Source: Bilabrum cf. latius (Eukaryota; Bigyra: Bicosoecida; Bigyra; Bicosoecida). From it: DNA of 64,000 nucleotides. Below are positions 1 to 11,229 of this stretch, piece by piece; the first letter of the stretch is position 1; each line of letters begins with the position of its first letter. The notes under the pieces were generated by a model, which worked only from the letters and a program-made list of their open reading frames with translations, was not told the origin of the DNA and made no database searches. The stretch is from the NCBI GenBank assembly GCA_965178125.1, contig OZ237743.1, forward strand, positions 186,001 through 250,000. Direction: 5' to 3'. The translations under genes and the position numbers were made by a program.

Positions 1-2352
1 ATCCAGGACTGGGTCAAGATGAGCAGTGATACACTCACGCATTTGGGAGCGGCATTGCCTTAACCGTTCCAGCAGTGCCTCCGTCGGCGCGGCGGGGTGG
101 TTCGCCGGAAGCTGCAAGACTCGCGTGGCTGCAAGGAGCACTCCACCAGCAAGCCGACATGCGAAAGTAAGCGGCGTCACAAACACAGGGTTGATGTTAC
201 CCTTGCACATCCTCGCAATTTCCTCGCAGACGGCCATCAGCGGACCCACCGTGCCCTCCGGGGCGTGGGCCAGCTCGTGCCAGAGCGACCCATACGTCGA
301 ACCGAGAGAGACAAGGTCCGTCGGGGCATGATCAGGCATGCCTGGCAAGTGTGCACAAGCTAGTGGCACTGCGGGAGGGCCGGCGCTATCATCCCTGTCA
401 GTCGAAATCACGCCCTGCTACAACCCAAACCTCTAGCGAGCGAAAGGGCTTCCATGAAACAGTGGCCCTGACGAAGATGCCGAACTAGCTCCTCCTCCTG
501 TCGCGGATGCGGCAGCTGCTGCTAGTCCTGAGCCACCTGTTCCTCCCTTGGACGTGCTGCCGCTCGTCAAATCGGGGCACGCGGACTCTGCTACCGCACC
601 GAGTCGAAACACGGAAGTCCACAGCACCTCACGGAGTTCCTCGTTGAAGAGGGCAGATCCGCGCGCCTCGGCAAAGAATCCGAGCACCAGGGGCACACGC
701 ATGGATGACGTCACTGTCAGAGCGCTCAGCAGCTCCTGCGAATCGGTGTCCGTCAGGTAATTCCCAAAGGAATCAAGACCCTCCGCCAGCACCACATCAT
801 CTTCATCGGCTGCACCGTCCTCGATGCGTGCAAGGACGCCGTGTGCCTCAGGAGTCATGAAACTGTGCGATGGGTAGGGTACTGTCAGACTGCATCCCTA
901 CCGGTGCTTGTCCGCAGACCCATCAACCTTGATTCCAGCCTAACCCTTCGTGATCTTGTCGTCGAACTTGGGAGGGGTGAACGAGATCCTTGGCGACACG
1001 AGCTTGCCGGGGGTTCGCCCGATGCCACCGCCGCCGACGAGCTCTATGGCCATCAGGGCCTGTACGTCCCGAACCGCCGCGAACTCGGGGCACTTGTTGG
1101 GCACGTCGTCCGAAAGCTGCATGCAGACTCCCGCGACGAACTTGGGACAGTCTTTCTCGGGGTCTTCCATCTTCATTTTGCGGCATGCCGTTATCGCGAC
1201 GCCATTGACTGTCGGCAACCCCAGCTCAGCGGCAAAGTCGTACGTGATCTTGCTGTTGCTCCAGTTTTGGGATGCTTCTTGCATTGAAGAGCTACCGCCA
1301 CCTGTGTTCCATGCAAACGAGCCTATCAGGCGATCCAGCCTGCCTTTCGGTTTGCTGACTCGCCTAGCGCTAGCCACAGCACTTAATGCTTGGTCCTCTG
1401 CCTGACGACACCCCAGAATTCTCTGTGCAGCCACTCCAACCAGAGGGTCTTCGAGGCTCCACAGCTGCATCGGTACCTCGAGCGGCTCTCCGATGGCGGT
1501 GCTCTGCAGCAGGGTATGCGGCTCGATCTTGGAAGGGCTGAACCTTTCGGTCTTCGCACCAGGCACGGCTTCTGCGCGCAGGAGCTTCGTGACGAGAGAG
1601 CCCTCTCCTTGCGGGCATCCGTACCTCATGACCGACAGAACAAAGTACAAGACTGCAAGCGAGCACGCTTGGCGCTCGGAGACTCCAGCCGCATCTTTTC
1701 GGGGGTTGAAGTGCGTATAGCTGAGGTACTTGCGGAGGAGATCGACGGCAGAATTGCACAGGTCGAGCACTCGTTTCTGTGGCAGCGTGCCGCACGGGTG
1801 CCCGACCGTTACGGAGCTGCTCCCTGCCTTCCCCAGCATCCATCCGATCGAGTCGAAGGGCAGCCGCTGCAGTATGACGCGCTTGACAAATCGGGACCCC
1901 ATAAGCGCCCCATAGTACCCTTCCGACTGCTCCCATATCCGGTCGGCCAGCCTCGAAGCCCCTTCTATTAGGCGCAAGACGTTGTCAGAGGAATCCGTGG
2001 GGATGCTATCGAGGGCCAGTAAGTCGACACCTTTCATGCCGGCCAGGCGGGAACGAGGCCCCTTCAGGCCATCGCGGACATCCTTGGCAAACAGACTCTC
2101 CAGGCCTGCGCCCAGCCACGGGTACCAGACCATGTCCTTGACTGGTCCCGATTTGTTATAATACGATGGCATAATTAATCTCTGTCCAACCTGCCGGTTG
2201 GTATTTGCTGAGAAAGACGGCGATGGGGACGGGGTGAGCTGGCCCGCACCAGCCTCACCCAAGGGCTGCCCGCCTCGGCAGCCCCACACCACCACGTCCC
2301 GGTCGTCGTCAGGGAACGTGAGCTCCCTGCCGGCAGGTTTGATATCAATCAC
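1..2352 (-). CDS. DUF3638/DUF3645-like giant protein, internal part (runs off left edge)
   Basis: One minus-strand frame stays free of TAA and TGA from about 2350 to base 1, crossing four in-frame TAGs (940-942, 898-900, 433-435, 418-420). The part below about 860 contains MRVPLVLGFFAEARG followed by LFNEELREVLWTSVF and, after a low-complexity Gly/Ser/Ala linker, YGSLWHELAHAPEG. From memory these resemble the stretch (RIPLVLxFFA, then LhxELh) that precedes the DUF3638/DUF3645 domains of very large fungal and oomycete proteins of unknown function. The family call is an inference without alignment. The 3' end is outside the window. The first 70 codons (2144-2350) overlap a duplicated block, so the true exon start is uncertain. 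TAG followed directly by CAG at 418-415 would give Gln-Gln. Confidence 0.55.
2144..2292. repeat. 149-bp direct repeat, copy A
   Basis: Identical by eye to 2621-2769. On the minus strand it begins GTGGTGTGGGG and contains a pyrimidine-rich tract ending TTTCTCAG, a plausible splice acceptor. Copy A leads into the open frame described at 1-2352. Copy B abuts the intron-like repeat at 2462-2618. Either a small local duplication of gene sequence or intron-related DNA. Confidence 0.85.
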
Positions 2353-2461
2353 ACATAAAACATGTCAAGCAGGGACCAGTTGGCCGGATCAGCAGGTAGC
2401 ATCCTGCACCGCAGCCAGTCTGTCCTGCCGTAGACCCTCCATGAGCTCACGGGTGGGCGGG

Positions 2462-2618
2462 CTTTCAACAGAACTCCAGTGCCCAGATCTTTATATCTGT
2501 GGCGCTGCGTGTTGCGTCTCAGCCTCCACTCGAGCACTTGCCTCAAGGGAAGTGCCTCGGGAGCACAAACCAGGACCCGAACGACTCGGAATCAGTCGGG
2601 CCTGATCCCAAGTCTTAC
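2462..2618 (-). repeat. Introner-like repeated intron, family 1, copy 1 (157 nt)
   Basis: On the minus strand this segment starts GTAAGACTTGG and ends GTTGAAAG, that is GT...AG. The same 157 nt occurs at 8563-8719. Identity stops at the splice boundaries except for one shared base (G) before the donor. The flanking sequences are unrelated. This is how a recently spread intron family (introner element) looks. Confidence 0.6.
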
Positions 2619-2620
2619 CG

Positions 2621-2769
2621 GGTCCCGATTTGTTATAATACGATGGCATAATTAATCTCTGTCCAACCTGCCGGTTGGTATTTGCTGAGAAAGACGGCGA
2701 TGGGGACGGGGTGAGCTGGCCCGCACCAGCCTCACCCAAGGGCTGCCCGCCTCGGCAGCCCCACACCAC
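2621..2769. repeat. 149-bp direct repeat, copy B
   Basis: Second copy of the 2144-2292 repeat. Flanks differ on both sides. On the minus strand it is followed after one base by the GTAAG donor of the 157-nt intron-like repeat, so the two repeated elements lie back to back. Confidence 0.85.
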
Positions 2770-2832
2770 ATTGATGCTACTCGGACGGGAGGGGCGCCCG
2801 TCCGTTGTCCTCTCGCCATTCTGACTCATTCC

Positions 2833-3756
2833 TTAGAGCTCCGCTACTGCCTTCTTGAACGCCACAGCCAGCTTGGGCAAGTGGTCCTTGCTCATGCAGT
2901 ACACGGCATTCTCCAACGACTTCCAGTCGGCGTGCTTGTACATAACACCCACGGCGGCAACTGTTGCCTGTTCGCCTAGAGTGCGTGCTGAAGGACTCCG
3001 TGATCTCGCTCGTGCCCGTGCAGTACGCCTCCATCATCCTCCTGATGGCTGTCGTCCAGCTTGCTTACCAACGCTTTGTTGTCTTGGCGTCCGAATTCAC
3101 GAACCGATAGGTCTTGGAGTCAGCAGGGTCGTCGCCGCAGCCGGCTAGTCTACTGCAATGTCCCCCAGATCGTGGTTCGCTGATGCACCTCGTCCAGTCG
3201 CTTCAGTGCGGTCTGGCCCATTGGGATGAGCACTGCCTACAGCGTGTCCCTTACAGCTGTTGTCTTCCAGAGAGAGAACATGGCCATATATGTGCACTTG
3301 CCCTTGTACATCATACTCGCGTCATCCATGGTCCGGGACCGCAGCTCGTTGCCGCGACACGTGCCGCCGATGCCCACTAGTGGAGCCTCGAGGGCAAGGA
3401 TCTCTTCGGGTTTGCCCGCCTTGGGCCCGCCGTCTGTGACCATTGCGGTGCTCCATCTAGATGATGGGAGCACGCTTCTTCCGGTTGCCCACGTCGTGCA
3501 GCCTCTTGTCCCTGCCTACCATCACCGTGTTGGTCGTTCCGGATGTGTCGGGGGATGGAGATGCAGCCCGTCACGTCGATATATCTCGACACGTGGAGAA
3601 GGTTGACCTGAGCGTGGAGCCCTGGAGATTGCCGCGCTCCATGCGCAGCACCATATGGGCAGGGATCCGGTCAAGATTCTTGATCGCCTCCGCAATCGTG
3701 GTGCCGTTGGGGCCGAAGTCTATCAACAGTCTACCTACTGGACGACGCGAAGCCAC
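2833..3756 (-). CDS. Probable exons of an unidentified minus-strand gene
   Basis: Three stretches look protein-coding. About 3756-3590 carries LLIDFGPNGTTIAEAIKNLD and AHMVLRMERGNLQG. About 3473-3170 carries LEAPLVGIGGTCRGNELRSR and RTMDDASMMYKGKCTY and crosses TAGs at 3237-3239 and downstream. About 2975-2833 carries MYKHADWKSLENAVYC and ends KKAVAEL with a TAA. They lie in more than one frame, so introns must separate them; I could not fix the junctions. The last piece has a weak resemblance to a proteasome RPN5-type helical repeat, which I do not trust. They may belong to the same large gene as the flanking DUF3638-like pieces. Confidence 0.4.
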
Positions 3757-3976
3757 TCGCGCCGGCTCGCCAGGCTGACATCAACCGCACTGCAGCGTAT
3801 GGCAGGCGCACCCAAGCGCCATCGAGACCAAGCAAGCCCAACTCTGTGGCAGCCGACGCGAAGCAGCCCACCCCGGCTCGCCTGGCTGACTTTGACAGCA
3901 AGGCGGCCACTGGCAGGCGCGCACATGCGCCATCAAGCCCCAGCAAGAGCAAGTATACCCATAATGCACTCTGATC

Positions 3977-5208
3977 CCTCCAGCCTCAGAGTCTGCACCA
4001 CGATGTGCTCTGCTCTCACCAGCCTCATAGTCTGCACCACGATGTGCTCGGCTCTCACCAGCCGCAGAGTCTGCACCACGATGTGCTCTGCTCTCACCAG
4101 CCGCCGGGCCTGCACCACGATGTGCTCTGCTCACAGCAGCCGCAGAGTCTGCACCACGATGTGCTCTGCTCACACCAGCCGCTGAGTCTGCACCACGATG
4201 TGCTCTGCTCTCACCAGCCGCCGGGCCTGCACCACGATGTGCTCTGCTCACCTTAGCCGCAGAGTCTCCTCGTCGTCATCACCATCAGATACCTCTGCCC
4301 GTTTCCCACCGGCGAGCCCTCGTTGAATAGAGCCTACGGCGTCAACCCTAGTCGCCTCGGCAGAGCTGCCCTATAAGAGGGCAAGACGCACATCCGGAGC
4401 GGGAGGAGAGGCAGCTGGCATCTACAGCGAGGCGCGCTGCTCACAGCAGCCGCCGAGCCTGCACTACGAAATGCTCTGCTCACACCAGCCGCTGAGTCTG
4501 CACCACGATGTGCTCTGCTCACACCAGCCGCTGAGTCCGCACCACGATGTGCTCTGCTCACAGCAGCCGCAGAGTCTGCACCACGATGTGCTCTGCTCTC
4601 ACCAGCCTCATAGTCTGCACCACGATGTGCTCTGCTCACACCAGCCGCTGAGTCTGCACTACGATGTGCTCTGCTCACAGCAGCCGCAGAGTCTGCACCA
4701 CGATGTGCTCTGCTCTCACCAGCCTCATAGTCTGCACCACGATGTGCTCTGCTCTCACCAGCCGCCGGGCCTGCACCACGATATGCTCTGCTCACCTTAG
4801 CCGCAGAGTCTCCTCGTCGTCATCCCCATCAGATACCTCTGCCTGCTTCCCACCGGCGAGCCCTCGTTGAATAGAGCCTACGGCGTCAACCCTAGTCGCC
4901 TCGGCAGAGCTGCCCTAAAGAGGGCAAGACGCACATCCGGAGCGGGAGGAGAGGCAGCTGGCATCTACAGCGAGGCGCGCTGCTCACAGCAGCCGCCGAG
5001 CCTGCACTACGATGTGCTCGGCTCTCACCAGCCGCAGAGTCTGCACCCCGATGTGCGCTTCTCTCACTAGCCGCCGGGCCTGCACCACGATGTGCTCGGC
5101 TCTCACTAGCCGCTGAGTCTGCACCACGATGTGCTCGGCACTCACCAGCCGCAGAGTCTGCTGCCCCCTCGTCGTCATCCCCATCAGATACCTCTGCCTG
5201 TTTCCCAC
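3977..5208. repeat. 39-bp minisatellite in three arrays, inside a larger duplication
   Basis: A 39-bp unit (TCTGCACCACGATGTGCTCT plus 19 more bases) is tandemly repeated at about 3977-4256, 4446-4797 and 5000-5160. Arrays one and two are each followed by the same spacer (Arg-rich/CTCGTCGTCATC block), so a unit of about 540 bp is itself duplicated. Thirty-nine is a multiple of three, so several frames stay open. In the minus frame that joins TAG-tolerant coding sequence upstream (5208-4984) each unit reads LRLVRAEHIVVQT. In the middle array some units carry TGA in that frame. Coding status is unresolved. Confidence 0.8.
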
Positions 5209-7610
5209 CGGGGAGCCCTCGTCGAATAGAGCCTACGGCGTCAACCCCCGAGGCCTCGGCAGATCTGCCCTATAAGAGGGCAGACGCACACCCGGGGCTG
5301 AAGGAGAGGCAGCCAATAGGTCTCCCGAGAGTTGATCGGTTGTACGCAAAGCAGAGCTGGGCGGGGCTCGTAAGTGCCGCACAGCCACCCCAGCGTGGGA
5401 CCCGCTCGACGGTAGGAGTGTGGGTCCAAGCCCATCTTTCCCCCTACTGTCGGCTATATCCCTTCTAGGAACGGAGCTGGAAGACGATGACGAAGAAGCA
5501 TTACCTGAGGCCCCGCCCCGGCCAAGTACTTGTGTCGCGGCGATGCGGCTGGCCCCACGTCTGGCAGCCAGCGTCGCCTTGGCACGTTCAGCAGCGGAAT
5601 CTGGCTCACGGGTGTAGGTCACGCTCTCCTGCTTGATCCAGCTACAACCTCAGCGCTCAACGGTATAACACTGCTGCTACGGAGGCCTCGAGCGCGGCGG
5701 CCACCAGCCCCGTCGTGAGTGTGGCCTCCTCTATCACTCCGGTTTGCGCGTCCTCCAGCTTTACTGCGTGTGCCCGACACGTCAGGCCCGCCGGGCGCCC
5801 GCACTCCGTGGGTACCCTAGACAGTCTATGGCAGGCGCACACTGGCGTTCTGAAGACCAATCAAGCCCAAGTCGATCTACTAGATGACGCAAAGCGACCC
5901 GCCAAGGGCTCGCCAGGCTGACATCCACAGCACGGCGGTCCGCAGCAGGCGCACGCTGGTGCCATCAAGACCACGTCCTCCCAAGTAAACCCAAGATGGC
6001 GCTGCACTCACCAGCCGCAGAGTCTACACCACGATGTGCTCGGCTCTCACCAGCCGCAGAGTCTGCTGCCCCCTCGTCGTCATCCCCATCAGATACCTCT
6101 GCCTGTTTCCCACCGGCGAGCCCTCGTTGAATAGAGCCTACGGCGTCAACCCCCGAGGCCCCGGCAGATCTGCCCTATAAGAGGGCAGACGCACATCCGG
6201 GGCTGAAGGAGAGGCAGCCAATAGGTCTCCCGAGAGTTGATCGGTTGTACGCAAAGCAGAGCTGGGCGGGGCTCGTAAGGGCCGCACAGCCACCCCAGCG
6301 TGGGACCCGCTCGACGGTAGGAGTGTGGGTCCAAGCCCATCTTTCCCCCTACTGTCGGCTATATCCCTTCTAGGAACGGAGCTGGAAGACGATGACGAAG
6401 AAGCACTACCTGAGGCCCCGCCCCGGCCAAGTACTTGTGTCGCGGCGATACGGCTGGCCCCACCTCCGGCAGCCAGCGTCGCCTTGGCACGTTCAGCAGC
6501 GGAATCTGGCTCACGGGTGTAGGTCATGCTCTCCTGCTTGATCCAGCTACAACCTCAGCGCCCGAGGGTACCCCACTGCTGCCGCTACCGGAGTAGTGGC
6601 GCCGGCGACGTCGGAGCACTCTCCCCGCCCACGTCGGCGTCCCTCCTGAACCGGGCGCTGCTGCCGCCGCTTTCGTTTTTGCGCTATGGAGGATTTCCCC
6701 GCTGCGGAAAGCTCGAGGACGGCGGCCACTACATCATTTGCGAGTATGGCCTCCTCCATCACCACGGTCTGCACGTCCTGCAGCTTGACTGCGCCTTGAG
6801 CCCGACACGTCAGGCCCGCCGAGCACCTGCACTCCGTGGGTGCCCTTCCCACCGGCTCGCCAAGCTGCCCTCCACAGCAAGACAGTCTATGGCAGGCGCA
6901 CACTGGCGTTCTGAAGACCAATCAAGCCCAAGTCGATCTACTAGATGACGCAAAGCGACCCGCCAAGGGCTCGCCAGGCTGACATCCACAGCACGGCGGT
7001 CCGCAGCAGGCGCACGCTGGTGCCATCAAGACCACGCCATCCCAAGTAAACCCAAGATGGCGCTGCACTCACCAGCCGCAGAGTCTACACCACGATGTGC
7101 TCGGCTCTCACCAGCCGCAGAGTCTGCTGCCCCCTCGTCGTCATCCCCATCAGATACCTCTGCCTGTTTCCCACCGGCGAGCCCTCGTTGAATAGAGCCT
7201 ACGGCGTCAACCCCCGAGGCCCCGGCAGATCTGCCCTATAAGAGGGCAGACGCACATCCGGGGCTGAAGGAGAGGCAGCCAATAGGTCTCCCGAGAGTTG
7301 ATCGGTTGTACGCAAAGCAGAGCTGGGCGGGGCCCGTAAGTGCCGCACAGCCACCCCAGCGTGGGACCCGCTCGACGGTAGGAGTGTGAGTCCAGGCCCA
7401 TCTTTCCCCCTACTGTCGGCTATATCCCTTCTAGGAACGGAGCTGGAAGACGATGACGAAGAAGCACTACCTGAGGCCCCGCCCCGGCCAAGTACTTGTG
7501 TCGCGGCGATGCGGCTGGCCCCACGTCTGGCAGCCAGCGTCGCCTTGGCACGTTCAGCAGCGGAATCTGGCGCACGGGTGTAGGTCACGCTCTCCTGCTT
7601 GATCCAGCTA
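5209..7610. repeat. Three tandem units of about 0.9-1.06 kb, each with a paralogous minus-strand frame
   Basis: Nearly identical blocks recur with offsets of 905 and 1061 bp. Each carries a minus frame of about 129 codons (5622-5233, 6527-6138, 7588-7199) containing a run of eight or nine serines followed by VPRRDIADSRGKDG, ending in ...RGLTP followed by TAG and then ALFDEGSPVGNR, so the frame continues through TAG into the 39-bp array. Upstream in each unit is a second conserved piece (AVKLxDxQTxVxEEA). The third unit (near 7822) lacks one base there, shifting the frame. This looks like segmental amplification inside, or of, a gene. Confidence 0.7.
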
Positions 7611-7856
7611 CAACCTCAGCGCCCGAGGGTACCCCACTGCTGCCGCTACCGGAGTAGTGGCGCGGCGACGTCGGAGCACTCTCCTTGCGCCACTTCCTGC
7701 ACCGGGCGCCGCTGCCTCCGCCTTCTCCTGCGCGATTGAGAAGTTCCACGATGCGGAGAGCTCGAGGCTGGCAGCCACCAGATACTTCACGAGCTGGGCC
7801 TCCTCCAGCACTACGGTTTGATGTCCTCCAGCTCTACGGCGTCCGTGCTCGACACG

Positions 7857-8290
7857 TCAGGCCCGCCGGGCGCCTACTCCGTGGGTGCCGTTCGCCTCGG
7901 CCACCCGGTGGCTGCCGCCGTATCCACTGCCCCAGTTATTGCCGCGTTCTGCAGGCTGATGAGGTGCCGCATCGCCGTCATCTGGAGGAGGTCGCACGCT
8001 AGCTGCGCACCTGTTGGCGTGCCGTCGAGCATGGTCCACCGGAACACCCGCACCATCAGTGGCGACTCGTCGCCTTCGGCGGACCGCCCTAGCTTAGGGA
8101 AAGAGTCGACCATGGCTGCTACCGCCTGTGGCCGTGGTTTCGAGCTCATTTCTGTGAAGAGAACTAGAGTGGGAGCCATGCTGACGAGAAAATGATCTCG
8201 CCGGCGTTGCTGTGCCTGGTCCGCGGTCTCGCATGACTTATACGCGCATTCCGGTTCCGCTAGTGCTTCCTTGCATCCACAAAAGGTAAG
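7857..8290 (-). CDS. Exon of the DUF3638-like gene or a neighbour
   Basis: The minus frame from about 8284 (after a possible acceptor, GGATGCAAG) reads EALAEPECAYKSCETADQAQ and then, from the ATG at 8178-8180, MAPTLVLFTEMSSKPR and FRWTMLDGTPTGAQLACDLL, and passes TAG at 7874-7876 into VELEDIK. After that the frame is lost through an apparent one-base deletion compared with the two paralogous units downstream. No family is recognised from this piece alone. Its position between the N-terminal exon (8470-9783) and the rest suggests it belongs to the same large gene. Confidence 0.4.
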
Positions 8291-8469
8291 CTTGGCTGCG
8301 GCTGCGGCTCCCAGGCCGTCACGGATGCGGCACGAGCCGGGTCAAAATTTTGCGGTTAACTTCAGATACCCCGGGAACTCGCTACCGGCCGCACTTTGTA
8401 CGCCCTCCAATAGTTCGTTAATAGTTCAAACCAACATTCGCACTAAGAGTGATACGCTAAGCAGGCGAG

Positions 8470-9783
8470 TACGCATGGCGTTGAGTTGCAGCGTGAGTGT
8501 TGGCATTTCGGACCCGTCGGTGGCCAACAGTCGGTAAATTCCAGAGAATTCGTGGGCACCACCTTTCAACAGAACTCCAGTGCCCAGATCTTTATATCTG
8601 TGGCGCTGCGTGTTGCGTCTCAGCCTCCACTCGAGCACTTGCCTCAAGGGAAGTGCCTCGGGAGCACAAACCAGGACCCGAACGACTCGGAATCAGTCGG
8701 GCCTGATCCCAAGTCTTACCTAGGCGGGGCGGGACGTGCCCCGGATCTTGCCACTCTCCGGTCGTACACTTGGGCAAGAGGTCGTCCGAGATTTCTCGGA
8801 GGCTGGCATCGATTTTCCTGAGCTCATCGTCTGTGATGATGCCGGAGCTGTTGTGCTTGAGGGCGTGGTGGGCTGTCTGCTGCAGGCCCATGCGGATTGT
8901 CGTCCGGTCCGAGTCGAACAGCTTCACGCCCTCCTCAGTGGCCAACTGCTCCCGCAAGTAGTCGCCCAGCGAAAGCATGTACTGCAAGCGGAGGAGCAGT
9001 GTGAGCCGTTTGCATTGCTTGCGACTCGTTCCCCGCAGCCTGGCAACGTACTTGAGCGTGGTCAGGTTGCACCGGAAATAGCACGTCCCTGCCCTCTGGG
9101 GCTTCATCCAATCACCCGAGTGCGCGTCGTGCCCGTGCCGAAATCCGGGGGTGAGTGCGTCCGCGACTGACCTCTGCAGAACGTACGGCAAGTAAATCTC
9201 GTAGAAGGGGAAAGGGCCGTGGTCGGGAGAGCGGGATGCCTTCTGCTTGAGCAGGAGCCAGAGGCCAACCTCGTCCGATGCCCGGTCTAGCTCCACACCG
9301 TCGAATCTCATCGCGAGCCGCATGCCACCGCTGACCAGCGGCCAGCTGCTCTCCCGAGATGGATGGGCCCCTACTCCCTGCCCTGAGTTTATGACGATGA
9401 GAGACATGGTATCGATGGCCGTCTTGTGGAAGCACAGGCAAATTGCGTGGCCGCCTTTCAGCTACGTCCAGCCGGTCTGCAAACACACGATCTGGTCTAC
9501 TTTCATATCGCGAAGTAGCTTTTGCATCTCTTTAACCTACTATAGTAACGAACCATTCTTAGCAATGTCTGCACTTGCCTTGAAAATGCTCTCGAGTTCT
9601 TCCAAGATCTTTTCGTCGATCCCCCAGCTCAAATCTCGAGATGTGCCGATAAGCCTCCTGCACATGTCCGCAAGCCCGCGAGCAGCTATACGAGGGTTAT
9701 TTCCATCTAGTTCTGTGTCCTTGATGAACGGATCGCCGAAGATCCCTGCGCACAAGAATGAATTGCAGAAATCCACGGCTGTA
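8470..9783 (-). CDS. DUF3638-like giant protein, N-terminal region
   Basis: An acceptor ...ACTACAG near 9784 opens a minus frame that runs to the donor at 8719, crossing TAGs at 9540-9542 and 9462-9464. Removing the 157-nt GT-AG repeat (8719-8563) joins ...VPPRL to GGAHEFSGIYRLL in frame. The segment GWT-(TAG)-LKGGHAICLCF then LIVINSGQGVGAH resembles the GGHA / hNxGxGhxxH stretch at the N-terminus of DUF3638 proteins, and QRAGTCYFRCNLTTLKYVA fits the conserved (K/R)AGTCYxR segment. Family recognised from memory only. The downstream donor is probably ...CTTAGC|GTATCA near 8470. Confidence 0.5.
8563..8719 (-). repeat. Introner-like repeated intron, family 1, copy 2 (157 nt)
   Basis: Same 157 nt as 2462-2618, read GTAAGA...TTGAAAG on the minus strand. 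Here removal restores an open frame between CCTAG and GTGGTGCCC (PRL|G|GAHEF), which supports its being a real intron. Confidence 0.65.
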
Positions 9784-10097
9784 GTGGTCCGGCACGGGAC
9801 GAATTATGGCAAAGGGTCTAGCCTACTGAATACAAGCAGCATAATATAATATAATGGGTGATATGTGGTCAATGCATAGAAAGTGATCAGTTCAGCTCAG
9901 CGGGCTTTGCAGACATGAATTCAACGGAATTCATCGGAGGGAGCCACTTTCATTGAGGCGCATTTTCTTACCAAGGTATCCACCATCCAGCCAAGGTTCT
10001 TTACTATATCCTGGCATTGTACCCCTATTACTGCACTGAGGTACCAGTCGTGCGACAAACCAACGAAATTGTTTCGCGGAACATGCCAACACTTATT
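9784..10097. other. Intergenic, AT-richer
   Basis: No supported gene. It contains a short ATAAT microsatellite near 9841-9855. The base composition is lower in GC than the neighbours, and it lies upstream of the minus-strand gene ending at 8470. Confidence 0.5.
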
Positions 10098-10850
10098 TCA
10101 CGACCAGTCTGGTTTTTCGCTAAACACCACGTAATCTCCGGCCCCACGCAGCGCACATAGAGAGGCAATGGGCCAAAGGCATGAGCGCGTGCATGCTAGC
10201 CTCTCTGAAGGACCGTGAGACGCAGAGACGGTCTTGGAGGAGGAAATGGTGGGTCCCGGCAGGGGACCCTGATGTGGGACTGGACCGCGCTTTGTGCCGG
10301 GCACATGCTCCGCACCTGTATGCTTTCTCCCTGTGAAGGCATCAGGCTGAGGGCTTGTGGGGGACCACATTGATGGCGAATGAAGGGGACTCGGCGGTGT
10401 AGGCTGAGATTGGGGGGCCTTTGGCCTGAAAGGGTCGGGGGTCTTGTAGTCCTGAGATCACACGTTGTACACAGCACCCTAATCTCGCAGACAGTCACAC
10501 ATGGTTGTAGTTGGTTTCCTCCGAGAGCCCATCCTCAAAGTTACCAAAAAGAAAACTGGCGAGCGCTGCCTCTCAGCGCCCGAATAGCACGCGGCTTGAT
10601 TGCCGCTCGAGTCTAATTGTGACCTCTCAACTTCCACATCCGCACGTGGTCGGGTGATCCGATCCCCCTGATCCGAGTCACCCGTCCCCCACATGCCCAA
10701 ACCCCCACCTACCCGGCCTGTGCCTCCCCCCTTTCTATCCGCCGTATCAACCCGATGACCCCACCACTCATCTTCTCCTCCACTTCTTCCTCCCCACTTG
10801 GTGAACCGCCGCCCCCCCCCCCTCCTCCCTGCTTTGCCCCCCCCGCCCAT
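10098..10850 (-). CDS. Unidentified minus-strand gene with family-2 repeated intron
   Basis: A minus frame from about 10850 contains RADVEVERSQLDSSGNQ and ...RSPVFFL and reaches the donor of a 93-nt GT-AG repeat (10544-10452). Joined in frame, it continues GLQDPRPFQAKGPPISAYTA and ends at a TGA near 10345. In another frame the downstream exon reads DYKTPDPFRPKAPQ... and ends GAGDYVVFSEKPDWS with TGA at 10098-10100. I cannot decide which is used. The upstream half is poly-Gly/Arg-rich (CCCCCC tracts on plus) and may be non-coding. Confidence 0.3.
10452..10547 (-). repeat. Introner-like repeated intron, family 2, copy 1 (96 nt)
   Basis: Identical 96 nt occurs at 11228-11323. On the minus strand it reads TTG|GTAACTTTGAGG...GATCTCAG, so a 93-nt GT-AG intron with a shared TTG just before the donor. 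Flanks are unrelated between copies. Confidence 0.55.
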
Positions 10851-11168
10851 CTATCGCCTTCTCTCTCTAACCCCCCCCCTCCCCCATCCCTCGCCCTCTC
10901 TCTCTCTGCTCTGCCCCCACCCCGACCCCCCCCCCCCCCACCCCTCGCCCTCTCCTTCTGCTCCGCCCCCCACCCCCCCCCCATCCCTCGCCCTCTCCTT
11001 CTGCTCCACCCACACCACTCCCCTCTCCATCCGTCGCCCACCCCGCGTCGCCGCCGCTCCTAGTCTGCATCCCTAGCCGCTTTCTCTCTCTCTCTCACTC
11101 CTCCGCTTCGCTACGTCGCATCTTTCTCACTCCTCCGCATCGCTACGTCGCATCTGCTCCTGCACCTC

Positions 11169-11229
11169 GAGCGGGTCCTGCGCCCACCGCGCGACCTCAA
11201 TCTCAGAGACCTTGCTGGCCTCACCAACT
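11169..11229 (-). repeat. Duplicated exon fragment (copy of 14987-15047)
   Basis: 61 nt identical to the 5' part of the gene at 13949-15050 (GEASKVSEIEVARWAQDP). Here the frame diverges after WAQDPL and reaches TGA about 17 codons later, so this looks like a partial gene duplication. Confidence 0.7.

Noticed and set aside
2833-2975. RPN5 proteasome subunit
   Set aside because: Resemblance limited to about 40 residues and the expected downstream sequence is missing.
3977-4800. Plus-strand frames reading LHHDVLCSHQP repeats and minus frames reading SRAHRGADSAAG
   Set aside because: A 39-bp period keeps all frames open; these are by-products of the repeat with no independent support.
3977-5208. 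CRISPR-like array of regularly spaced repeats
   Set aside because: There are no unique spacers. The whole 39-bp period is conserved, it lies in eukaryotic DNA and is embedded in larger duplications, so it is a minisatellite.
10709-11076. Proline-rich plus frames and glycine-rich minus frames
   Set aside because: Generated by C-rich low-complexity DNA; no start, stop or flank evidence.
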